The notes beneath the pieces were generated by a model. It ran no database searches, was not told the DNA's origin, and saw only the letters and a program-made list of their open reading frames with translations. Positions 34,705-43,105 of a stretch of DNA of 64,000 bases are shown in pieces. Each line of letters opens with the position of its first letter. Within the stretch, counting starts at the first letter, position 1. Location of the stretch: contig NZ_KI632511.1 in assembly GCF_000504285.1 (NCBI RefSeq), forward strand, positions 2,043,372-2,107,371, in the 5' to 3' direction. Both the position numbers and the translations under genes were made by a program. This stretch comes from Actinospica robiniae DSM 44927 (GTDB taxonomy: Bacteria; Actinomycetota; Actinomycetes; Streptomycetales; Catenulisporaceae).

Positions 34705-35652
34705 TCATCCGAAGGTGAAGGCGTAGGCCTCGGCACCAGGCTCGGGAAAGATGATCTCCACGGTCCGCTCACTGATTTTGCCGTCCTGGCGGATGAGTTG
34801 GTAGAGCCGGCCGCCTGCCAGCAGTCCGTTGCCGTCCTCGTCGACGTCCACGCCGTGGGAGCCGGCCGGAGGTTCTCCGTCCAGGAGCACCTGGAACGGG
34901 ATCGGTTCGGCGCCTGTCCGATTGAGGACGAGGTTCACGTCGCGCGCGTGGAAGCGGAAAGCGAGGACGCTGTCTGGCCCGTACGGCATGACGCACTCGC
35001 TCCCGACAGTCCAATCGCCCGACAACGCCCAACTGTTGCCCGGCCGGTGCTTGGGCAGCTCGTACGTCTGCCTCCGATCGAAGGCGACGTCACCGGGTGA
35101 GGCGGACTGGCCACCGCGCGCGTAGCCGAGGTAGGTCTCGGGCGTCTTGAGGTTGCGCCGGTCCGCATCCGCCTCGATGCCGAGTGCTTTGACGGGTGCT
35201 GGGGCGGCGCTCACACCCAGGAGACTCTGGAGCGTCTGCTCCGACTCCTCATAACTTCCTTCGCCGAAGTGCTCGTCGCGGATGACGCCGTTCCGGTCGA
35301 TGAAGTACAGCGCGGGCCAGTAGCTGTTGGCGAACGCATCCCACACCGCATAGTCGTTGTCGACGGCGATCGGGTAGTCGATGCCACGATCCGCGGCCGC
35401 CTGGCGCACCAGACCGGCGTCGTGCTCGAAGGAAAACTCCGGTGTGTGCACCGCCACCACGACCAGGCCGGCGGCGCGGTATGCCTGTGCCCAGGCGCGC
35501 ACATGCGGCTGGGTGCGCAGCCAGTTGATGCACGTCAGCGTCCAGAAATTCACGAGTACCACATTGCCCCGCAGGTCAGCAGGGTCGAGAGGCTCGGAGT
35601 TAAGCCACTGAGTCGCCCCGTCGAGGCGTGGCATGTGCACGTCGCGGGTCAC
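34705..35652 (-). CDS. Thioredoxin-like (DipZ C-terminal type) protein
   Basis: A 315-aa protein with an N-terminal TlpA/thioredoxin fold (LVNFWTLTCINWLRTQPHV, then VVVAVHTPEFSFE and WPALYFIDRNG) and a C-terminal beta-rich domain of about 140 residues (from ETYLGYARG), as in the soluble part of DipZ. The CxxC position reads C-I-N-W, so only one active-site cysteine remains. A classical disulfide exchange is unlikely, and a peroxidase or mixed-disulfide role is possible. No signal peptide or transmembrane helix is seen. GTG 35652 overlaps the stop of the PRC-barrel gene (35649-35652), so the two are coupled. Confidence 0.85.
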   Translation of the reverse strand: MTRDVHMPRLDGATQWLNSEPLDPADLRGNVVLVNFWTLTCINWLRTQPHVRAWAQAYRAAGLVVVAVHTPEFSFEHDAGLVRQAAADRGIDYPIAVDNDYAVWDAFANSYWPALYFIDRNGVIRDEHFGEGSYEESEQTLQSLLGVSAAPAPVKALGIEADADRRNLKTPETYLGYARGGQSASPGDVAFDRRQTYELPKHRPGNSWALSGDWTVGSECVMPYGPDSVLAFRFHARDVNLVLNRTGAEPIPFQVLLDGEPPAGSHGVDVDEDGNGLLAGGRLYQLIRQDGKISERTVEIIFPEPGAEAYAFTFG

Positions 35653-36263
35653 GAGATTTTCCCTTCGTGGCCCTCCCCGGGTGTGTCCGCCAGTTCGCGC
35701 ACGAGGTCTTTGGTCAGGTCGAGTCGGATCCCGTCGCCGAATCTCGTCACGGATCTGGCCGACACGGCGATCCGGGCGCGGTGCCAGAAGTGGCCCGTGC
35801 CGAGCAGGAGGTCGGTCAGCCGCTGGCCGCCTTCGAGATCGACGGCGATCCCCTGCAGACGCCCGACCGCGCCATCGATGGCGTAGATGACCTCGCCTCG
35901 ATGAAGCGCGACGCCTCCCCCGGGAATCCGGTCGCGGGTCGAGGTCAGGTTCCCGTACCCCGTGTCCTGCTCGATGCCTTCTACGCCAGGTCTGCGCAGG
36001 TCGTGTGGCATAGACCCCTCCGCGATCTCCTGGGTGGTCTCGAATTGCCCGAGCTCGGCCGTCGTACAGCGAAGCATGATGTCCTCGCCCACCGAAGCCA
36101 CCTGGTCCGCGGGCACGAGCCGGCCGGGCGCCAGATCGGACGCCGTGACGGCCAGGTAGGTGACCCTGCGGGTGGCAGGGTCCACGACGAGCCAACGAAG
36201 GCGTCCGAAGAATCCGTCGGTGCAGGCCACGTCGGTACCGATGATCAGCTGTGTCTCACCCAT
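35649..36263 (-). CDS. PRC-barrel domain protein
   Basis: A 204-aa protein with a PRC-barrel at residues about 5-70 (LIIGTDVACTDGFFGRLRWLVVDP, then VTYLAVT) and a second, less clear barrel at about 118-190. PRC-barrels occur in RNA-processing and photosynthetic proteins and in many uncharacterised stress proteins. Start ATG 36263. It lies 46 bases after the FUSC gene and overlaps the thioredoxin-like gene, so the three may be one operon. Confidence 0.82.
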   Translation of the reverse strand: MGETQLIIGTDVACTDGFFGRLRWLVVDPATRRVTYLAVTASDLAPGRLVPADQVASVGEDIMLRCTTAELGQFETTQEIAEGSMPHDLRRPGVEGIEQDTGYGNLTSTRDRIPGGGVALHRGEVIYAIDGAVGRLQGIAVDLEGGQRLTDLLLGTGHFWHRARIAVSARSVTRFGDGIRLDLTKDLVRELADTPGEGHEGKIS

Positions 36264-36309
36264 GCCCGTGTCGTCCTTTTCCGTGTGGAGGACTTCGGTT
36301 CATTTTCGA

Positions 36310-38658
36310 TCAGGCGGAGGCCGACTGCGCGGCGGCCTTGAGCCGACGGGGGTCTCCGCCGCGATGCGAGCTCCGTACCGTGAAGATCTTCTCGACCGGC
36401 CCGGCCACGCCCTGTTCGAGGTGACGGGCGGTATCGATGTGTTCCGCGGTCCAGATCATGCGCACCGCCGCGGCGGCTCCGCGCTCGCGCCCTTCGTCGA
36501 TGTCCCGGCCGAGGGCTGCGACCAGACGGGTGCCCGCGGAGCGGTCCACGGCGGCGGGCTGCGGCGGGTCTTGGCCTCCGAGCAGCGCTTCGGCCGCTTG
36601 TGCGAACCAGGCGCTCATCCGGTCGCCCGCTCCGCGCAATTCGTGCCGCGCCTGCGCACGGTCGCCCGAGGCTCCGCGACCGACAGTGCTCCACAGGTCC
36701 AGTACCGCGTCCGCCGTCAGCTGCAGCACGACGGCAGCGTTGATCACGGTCGTGGCGTCTGCCAGCGAGAGGTGCTTCGTGCCGCGTTCGGCCAGGTAGT
36801 TGCGGAATGCGTCGTCCAGGCGTCTGGATGCCGCCGTCGCGCGACGTGCCTCGTCGGTCGGCTCGGCTGCGACTACATGGACGCTGTCGCAGCGGCTCAC
36901 CCCGTAGTCCACGGCCTTGTCGAGATACCGAGCGCTGTCGGACAGCGCCTCCGACAGGCACCGGTCCAAGGCTCGCGCAGCTCCGCGTGGCCAGAACAGC
37001 ACGCCGACCGCCAGGCTGACGACGCAACCGATGGCGACGTCTTCGACCCGCACGATCCCGATCTGCCAGCCGGCGGGCGCGATGATGTTGTAGAGGATGA
37101 GGACCGTCGCGGTGAACCCGGCCTGACCTGCGGCGAAGGAGATTGTGGCCGGTGCTATCCCGCCGAAGAAGACGGCCACCGGGAGCAGTACCCACAGGGC
37201 GGGCATCTGCGTGCCCACGAAGTAGACCAGCACTCCGCCGATGATGATGCCGGCCGTGGTGCCGATGATGCCGCGCAGCGCATTCTGCCCCGTGGTCAGC
37301 GCGTTCGAACGTAGTACGGCCAACGAGCCGAGCAGCACCCAGAAGGCGTGCTGCACGCCGGAGAACTCCACCACCAGCACGCCCACGGCGAGCGCTGCGG
37401 CGCCGCGCAGGCTGTTGTGCAGCCAGACCGAGTGGACTTCGGCGTGCGCCGCCGCGCCCTGCCGCGCGAACACGATCGACGAGCCCACAGCCTCCGGGCG
37501 ATTGCGCCCCAGGACCAGCTGCCAGGTGGTGCGGGTGAGATTCGCGACGACGAGGTCGACCGACGTGCCGATCGCCCTGACGGAGGTCGCCAGTTCTTGC
37601 GCCCGGAAGCTCGGCATGAGGCTCCCGACGAAGTCGGCGGCGCGCTCTCCGGGACCTGCCCCACCCCGGGCGGCTGCCACGGCGGCGGAATGATGGTGAG
37701 GTAGCGTGTCGGTGGTCGACTGCTCCATGCCGGCGCGCTCGTGGTGCAGGTGGTCGAGGGCGGCATGCAGCCCGGCGGCCGCGCCCGCGCCCTTTTGCAG
37801 GACGTCCGCGGCCTTCTCGAGCACCTCGGCAGCCGCCAGTTTCACACGGGCGACGGGCTCATCGGTCAGCCCGTGCTCGGGCTCGAACGGCATCCGGTCC
37901 AGGATCGACCCCAGCCAGATCACCTTGTCGACCAGACCCGCCAGGATGCGCGCGGACGCGGTCAGGCCGGTGGGCCGGTAGGGCGTGCGGAAGAACGCGG
38001 TGCGCAGCGCCTCGACGGCCTCGTCCGCCTCCGCTGCGGCCGTCTGCCGCGCTTCCAGACTCCGCGGGTGGTAGCCGCTGCTCACGCAGCCGGCCTCCGC
38101 ACGCAGCCGGCGGGCGAAGAGGCGACAGGCCGTGGCCGTCAGCCCGCGCACCGGCTCCTTCGTCGGGGCGGGCCACAACAGGGCGATCGCGAGGATCGAG
38201 GCACCCCCGGCCAGAAGCCAGCCGAGAACCCGGTCGGATACCGCGCTCGGCGACCCGGGCAACGTGACGGCGAGCACGAAACTGAGCAGCAGCGCATTGC
38301 TCGCCGAGGCCAGGGGCGAGCTGATCACTCCGGAGAAGAGCACCCCGAACGCGACGACGAAGGTCATCGGCACCGCGATCCAGCTGTGCTGGGAGCCGAG
38401 CGTGCCCACGCACACCAGCACGGCACCGGTGAGCACCAGTGCGGTCTGCGAGGCCAGTCGCTCGCGCATCGGTCCGTTGAAGTCCGCGAACAGCAGGGTG
38501 GCGAACCCGCCGAACGCGGCGAAGGTCGCCAGGATCGGGTTGCCGATCACGACCTCGGCCAGCGCGAACACGCCCGGCATCACGACCGCGGCCCTTCCTG
38601 CCCGCCGCAGCGCGATGAAGCCGTGATCGTGCCGTCGTAGCCAGTCCAACAGCTTCAT
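36310..38658 (-). CDS. FUSC-family membrane protein
   Basis: A 782-aa integral membrane protein with two groups of hydrophobic helices (about 20-170 and 420-560), each followed by a helical cytoplasmic region, as in FUSC/aromatic-acid-exporter-like proteins. The FWVLLGSLAVLRSNA segment and the following GTTAGIIIGG helix are typical of the second half. Start ATG 38658 (MKLLDWLRRHD) is preferred because the family begins close to the first helix; a longer frame to 38769 runs over the terminator hairpin of the upstream gene. It may export organic acids or toxic anions; the substrate is unknown. Confidence 0.87.
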   Translation of the reverse strand: MKLLDWLRRHDHGFIALRRAGRAAVVMPGVFALAEVVIGNPILATFAAFGGFATLLFADFNGPMRERLASQTALVLTGAVLVCVGTLGSQHSWIAVPMTFVVAFGVLFSGVISSPLASASNALLLSFVLAVTLPGSPSAVSDRVLGWLLAGGASILAIALLWPAPTKEPVRGLTATACRLFARRLRAEAGCVSSGYHPRSLEARQTAAAEADEAVEALRTAFFRTPYRPTGLTASARILAGLVDKVIWLGSILDRMPFEPEHGLTDEPVARVKLAAAEVLEKAADVLQKGAGAAAGLHAALDHLHHERAGMEQSTTDTLPHHHSAAVAAARGGAGPGERAADFVGSLMPSFRAQELATSVRAIGTSVDLVVANLTRTTWQLVLGRNRPEAVGSSIVFARQGAAAHAEVHSVWLHNSLRGAAALAVGVLVVEFSGVQHAFWVLLGSLAVLRSNALTTGQNALRGIIGTTAGIIIGGVLVYFVGTQMPALWVLLPVAVFFGGIAPATISFAAGQAGFTATVLILYNIIAPAGWQIGIVRVEDVAIGCVVSLAVGVLFWPRGAARALDRCLSEALSDSARYLDKAVDYGVSRCDSVHVVAAEPTDEARRATAASRRLDDAFRNYLAERGTKHLSLADATTVINAAVVLQLTADAVLDLWSTVGRGASGDRAQARHELRGAGDRMSAWFAQAAEALLGGQDPPQPAAVDRSAGTRLVAALGRDIDEGRERGAAAAVRMIWTAEHIDTARHLEQGVAGPVEKIFTVRSSHRGGDPRRLKAAAQSASA

Positions 38659-38760
38659 CGCAGCTCTGGCCCTCCCGTTCGAGTGGCCGGGCGAGCAGAA
38701 TGACGCCCTCTGTCTACTCTGCCATTCATTTCCTGGTGTTCGGATGCCAAACGCGCGCGG

Positions 38761-38792
38761 CGGGCTCACGTCGGCGCGCGAACGTGAGCCCG
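38761..38792. terminator. Hairpin downstream of first epoxide hydrolase gene
   Basis: A perfect 11-bp stem (CGGGCTCACGT and its complement) with a 10-base loop, 24 bases past the stop of the minus-strand epoxide hydrolase gene. It is a probable terminator separating it from the FUSC gene. Confidence 0.65.
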
Positions 38793-38815
38793 GCCGGCGT
38801 GGGCGTGCGCGGGCG

Positions 38816-40012
38816 TTAGCGCAGCGAGCGGAAGCCGATGCGCAATTCGTTCACGAACAGCTCCGGCTGCTCCCAGGCGGCGAAGTGCCCGCCCTCGGGG
38901 AGCTGGTTGTAGTGGATCAGGTTCGGGTACGCCTGCTCCGTCCAGCTCTTGGGGGCCTGGTAAAGCTCGTCGGGGAAGACGCTGACGGCGACCGGCAGCT
39001 TCACGCCGTTGATCCCGAAGAAGGACGCCGTGTTCTCGGCGTACAGGCGGGCCGCGGAGATCGCCGTGTTGGTCAGCCAGAACAGCGTGATGTTGTCGAG
39101 CACGTCGTCCCGGGTCAGGCCCTCGGTGTGCCCGGCGAAGGCCCGGGTTATCTGGGCGAGGCTGGCCGCGTCGTGGTCGAGCATGAAGGCCGCCAGGCCG
39201 ACCGGCGAGTCCACGAGGCCGGTCAGCGACTGCGGGCGCGAGGCCATCATGTAGGCGTAGTAGACGTGCCGGTACACGTAGTCCAGCTGGCCGATCGCGG
39301 TCTTCTCCTCGTCGGAGAGCGACAGGCCCTCGGGCAACGCGTTCCCGGCGATGAGCGCGGCGTCGATGTCGGCGGGAATCACCTTGGGCATGTTGGTGTG
39401 GATGCCGATCAGGCCCTCGGGCTCCTGGGCGCCCATGAGGTCGGTGACGATGGCGCCCCAGTCGCCGCCCTGGGCGACGTACCGGTCGTAGCCGAGGCGC
39501 TGCATCAGCTCGCCCCAGGCGCGGGCGATGCGCTCGGGGCCCCAGCCCTGCTCGGCCGGCTTGCCCGAGAACCCGTAGCCGGGCATGGAGGGGATCACCA
39601 CGTGGAAGGCGTCTTCGGCGCTGCCGCCGTGGGCGGTGGGGTCGGTGAGCGGCTCGATGATCTTCAGCTGCTCGACGACCGAGCCGGGCCAGCCGTGCGT
39701 GACGATGACCGGCAGGGCGTTCTCGTGCTTCGAGCGCACGTGGATGAAGTGGATGTCCAGGCCGTCGATCTCGGTGATGAAGTTGGGCAGGGCCTTCAGC
39801 TTGGCTTCGACCTTGCGCCAGTCGTACTCGGACGCCCGGTAGCGGGCGAGCTCCTTCATCGTCTTCAACTGCGTGCCCTGCGACTGGTCCGGGACGGTCT
39901 CCTGCTCGGGCCACCGCGCCGCCTCGATACGCGCGCGCAGATCCTCGAGCTCGGCGTCGGAGAAATCGAAGGTGAACGGGCGGATCGCCGGCACTCCAGG
40001 GGTGGAAGACAT
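38816..40012 (-). CDS. Epoxide hydrolase with EHN domain (first copy)
   Basis: A 398-aa alpha/beta hydrolase with the N-terminal epoxide hydrolase domain (about 8-115). The oxyanion motif is HGWPGS (106-111), nucleophile D184 lies in GGDWGA, and catalytic H376 in GGHFAAW. Start ATG 40012 follows AAGGAAA; the frame is open further but with unconserved sequence. It hydrolyses an epoxide to a vicinal diol, cytosolic by absence of a signal peptide. It is very similar along its length to the second copy at 49049-50260. It lies downstream of a LAL regulator gene on the same strand. Confidence 0.9.
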   Translation of the reverse strand: MSSTPGVPAIRPFTFDFSDAELEDLRARIEAARWPEQETVPDQSQGTQLKTMKELARYRASEYDWRKVEAKLKALPNFITEIDGLDIHFIHVRSKHENALPVIVTHGWPGSVVEQLKIIEPLTDPTAHGGSAEDAFHVVIPSMPGYGFSGKPAEQGWGPERIARAWGELMQRLGYDRYVAQGGDWGAIVTDLMGAQEPEGLIGIHTNMPKVIPADIDAALIAGNALPEGLSLSDEEKTAIGQLDYVYRHVYYAYMMASRPQSLTGLVDSPVGLAAFMLDHDAASLAQITRAFAGHTEGLTRDDVLDNITLFWLTNTAISAARLYAENTASFFGINGVKLPVAVSVFPDELYQAPKSWTEQAYPNLIHYNQLPEGGHFAAWEQPELFVNELRIGFRSLR

Positions 40013-40162
40013 GATGTTCGTTTCCTTACTTGTGGTACTCGGATCGTCGGGAACTCGTTCGCCCGACACCTCAATACTGCGGAATTCGTCGGCCGAGCGT
40101 TATCCGTCATGCGACTTCGATTCCGGCAGGTAGAGGGCCGATCGTCTAGGTAGCGGCATAGG

Positions 40163-42952
40163 TCAGATCCCCTCGAGAGCCTCGCTGAGCATCGCCCGCG
40201 AGGAGATGCCGAGTTTCGGGAAGAGCTGATAGAGGTGGGCTCCCACGGTCCGGTGGGAGACGAAGAGCCTCTCAGCGATCTGCTTGTTCGTCAGGCCGGA
40301 AGCAGCCAGCCTGGCTATCTCCAACTCCTGTGCGGTCAGCGTTTGCGCGTCCAGTTCCCCGGCGGCAGGGCGCTTGTTCGCACCCGCAGCACGCAGTTCC
40401 TGTCCAGCGCGTTCCGCCCACGGCCGGGCTCCCAGCCGTTCGAACGCGGCTAGCGCGGCACGTAGTGGCTCCCGGGATCGCGCCGTCGCCCTCGAGCGCC
40501 TCAGCCTCTCGCCGAGAAGCAGCTGCACCCGCGCGTAGTCGAAAGGCCAGCGATCCGCACCGGGGATGTTCAACGCATTCTCGAAGAGCCGCACGGCCTC
40601 GGCGTCGTCGGTTTCACACAAAGCCACGGACGCCCCGACCAGCAGCGCCAGCCGCGGCGAGAGGGCGGCGACGTCGGCTTCGGCCATCGCCCGCACGTGT
40701 TGTGCTGCTTCTTCCGGCCGGCCGGTCCGGACCGCGGCCTCGACCAGGTCCAGCATCACCCACAGGGCATGCGGCACGTGTGAGGCCAGCACGCCGGCCG
40801 GGCTGATGGCGTTCGCGTGCCTGTAGGCCTCGGAGAAGTCGCCCTGTCCGAGGGCCGAGAGCGTGGCCGCGTGCTGCGCGTAGTGCACGGCTCCATGCAC
40901 GCCTCGGAGCGTGGCCCATCGCGTGATCCGGTCGACCGCCGCCTTGCCGTCGGCTTCGTCGCCGCGGGCAGCGGCGACCATGGCGCGAATGTACTGGTAG
41001 TACCAGGCGAAGAACGTGTAACCGTGGTCCTCGCAGAGTCGAATGCCTTCATCAGCCAACTGCTGCGCTTCGTCCCACGCGCCGACGAGGAAGTCGTCCA
41101 GGGACAGGTGCATCAGCCCGGCCAGATGCCGCCGGACGGGACCGCCCTCACGACCGTGCCGGACCACCCGCCACGCCGCCTCGCGAACCTCGCCCAGCCG
41201 ATCGAGATAGAGCGCCGCCGTGCCGGTGCGCGCGATCTCGGCCGGGTCGGTCTCGTAGGGCAGTTCCGCCAGGAGCCGATCGAGTTCTTCCCGGGCCGCA
41301 TGGCCGCTTCGGGCCGGGTCCGAGAACGTCTTCGCCGCTGCCGACAGACGCGGCGGGACTTCCGGCACGAGGCGTGCCAGTGCCGCGTAGAAGGGTGTCC
41401 ACAGTTCCGACCGGCCACCGTAGAAGCAGACCAGGAGGAGGAGATGCAGCGCGTCGATCAGCGCCTTGTCCTGCGCGTCATGGCCGTGCGGGGCGTTCTC
41501 GATCGCAGAGGTCAGCAATCGATGCGCGGTGGCGAGGTCGCCATCTCCGTTGAGCACGAGCACGGCGGCCGCCGCGGCGGAGTGCAGCGAGAGCCGCTGC
41601 GCCGGATCCGCCTCTCGCGCGTCGTCGAGAAGCGTTCGCGCGCTGCCGAGCGAGCCTGCGGATTCGGCGCCGATATAAGCGGCCTGCGCCAGTCGGCGGC
41701 CACGGTCGGGCCGGTGCGGGCTCAGGGCGGCGGAGCGGGCCAGTGTCCGTACGCCTTCCGAGTCGTCTCCGCGTTCCAGGGCCAGGTGCGCGGCTTGCTC
41801 GAGCCGGGCCGCCACGCGCTCCTCCGGCTCCAGGGATGACTCGCCGAGGTGCCAGGCCTGGCGCTCGGGCCGGTCGACCAAGGCGCGAGCGAGCGCGCCG
41901 TGGGCCGCGCGCCGCTCACTACTCGCCATGGCTTCGACGACGGCGGAGCGAACCAGCGGGTGACGGAACTCAAGCCGACGGGTGGATTCGTCGACGTACA
42001 CCAGGTGAGCCCGCTCCGCGGGCGCAAGATCGTCCATGGTGGCGCCGGCGGCGGCGTGGCGCAGGGCCTCTTGGAGGAGGCCGAGGTCACCGGTCCGCTC
42101 CAACGCCGCAAGCAGCAGAAGACGCCGCGTAGGCAGGGGCAGGCCGGCCACCCGGGCGCCGAACAGCTCCTCCAGCCGCCGACTCAGCGGCAGCATGGCG
42201 GGCAGATCCTCCCGCGCGGCACGCTGTGCCGCCCGCAATGCGCCGGGCAGCTCCAGCAAGGCGAGCGGATTGCCCTGTGCGGCGGCGAGCACGCGACGCC
42301 GGACGCCGGGAGCGAGGTCCGGGAACCGGGCGTTGACCAGGCGCTTCGCCGCGTCCTCGGCCAACGGTTGCAGCTGGTACTCGGGCAGTCGGAAGCTCTC
42401 GAGCACCGTTCGAGACTCCGGCCGTCCCGCGGCCAGCAGACTCACGCCGCCGCCGGCCGCGCGGCGAGCCACGAAGGCCAGTACGCCGGCACTGGGTCCG
42501 TCTATCCGGGCAAGGTCGTCGACGACGACGAGCACCGGCCGATCGGCGGCCGCCTTCCGGAGCAGCGCGAGCGCGGCGTTGGAGACGACCAGCCTTTCCG
42601 GCGTCGGCCCGCTGGTGAAGCCCAGCGCGAGGCGGAGGGCGCTGTGGTACGGCTGGTCGAGGGCGTCGATCGTCTCCTGCAGCGGGAAGAGCAGCTGGTT
42701 GAGCCCCGAGTAGTCGAAATCGGCGTCGGACGCGGTCCCGAGGGCGCGCAGCACCCGGGCCCCGGACGCTGACGCGGCCTCGCCGACGGCGTCGAGGACG
42801 GCCGACTTCCCCACTCCGGCCTCGCCCGACACCAGGAGGGCTCCGCCTCCCGTGCCGAGGTTCAGCAGGTCGTGAACCCGCTGAAGATCTCCGCTCCGAC
42901 CGATCAGGGCGTTCGTCCCGGCCTGCTCGAGAAAGACTTCACCACTCATCAT
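40163..42952 (-). CDS. LuxR-family LAL-type regulator (first)
   Basis: A regulator of about 929 aa. The N-terminal AAA/STAND ATPase has Walker A SGEAGVGKS and Walker B-like VLVVVDDLA, then a long TPR-like helical middle, and a C-terminal LuxR helix-turn-helix (LTAQELEIARLAASGLTNKQIAERLFVS). Several starts are possible (GTG 42958, ATG 42952, ATG 42949); the middle one is given. LAL proteins are large ATP-dependent activators of catabolic or secondary-metabolic genes. It is divergent from a second LAL gene 153 bases away, in which a CCCCGGGG/CCCCGGGG hairpin lies. Confidence 0.88.
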   Translation of the reverse strand: MMSGEVFLEQAGTNALIGRSGDLQRVHDLLNLGTGGGALLVSGEAGVGKSAVLDAVGEAASASGARVLRALGTASDADFDYSGLNQLLFPLQETIDALDQPYHSALRLALGFTSGPTPERLVVSNAALALLRKAAADRPVLVVVDDLARIDGPSAGVLAFVARRAAGGGVSLLAAGRPESRTVLESFRLPEYQLQPLAEDAAKRLVNARFPDLAPGVRRRVLAAAQGNPLALLELPGALRAAQRAAREDLPAMLPLSRRLEELFGARVAGLPLPTRRLLLLAALERTGDLGLLQEALRHAAAGATMDDLAPAERAHLVYVDESTRRLEFRHPLVRSAVVEAMASSERRAAHGALARALVDRPERQAWHLGESSLEPEERVAARLEQAAHLALERGDDSEGVRTLARSAALSPHRPDRGRRLAQAAYIGAESAGSLGSARTLLDDAREADPAQRLSLHSAAAAAVLVLNGDGDLATAHRLLTSAIENAPHGHDAQDKALIDALHLLLLVCFYGGRSELWTPFYAALARLVPEVPPRLSAAAKTFSDPARSGHAAREELDRLLAELPYETDPAEIARTGTAALYLDRLGEVREAAWRVVRHGREGGPVRRHLAGLMHLSLDDFLVGAWDEAQQLADEGIRLCEDHGYTFFAWYYQYIRAMVAAARGDEADGKAAVDRITRWATLRGVHGAVHYAQHAATLSALGQGDFSEAYRHANAISPAGVLASHVPHALWVMLDLVEAAVRTGRPEEAAQHVRAMAEADVAALSPRLALLVGASVALCETDDAEAVRLFENALNIPGADRWPFDYARVQLLLGERLRRSRATARSREPLRAALAAFERLGARPWAERAGQELRAAGANKRPAAGELDAQTLTAQELEIARLAASGLTNKQIAERLFVSHRTVGAHLYQLFPKLGISSRAMLSEALEGI

Positions 42953-43105
42953 GCGCACCCGTCCGACGACCCCCGCTCCGCTGACGCGTCCACCCTGTCC
43001 CAGACGCTCGGCCGTCGCCCCGGGGGAAACCCCGGGGTATCGGTCAGCCCCGTGGTCGGCCGGGACGACCCGGCTTCAGGGCCCGAACCGTAATAGTGTG
43101 GATGG

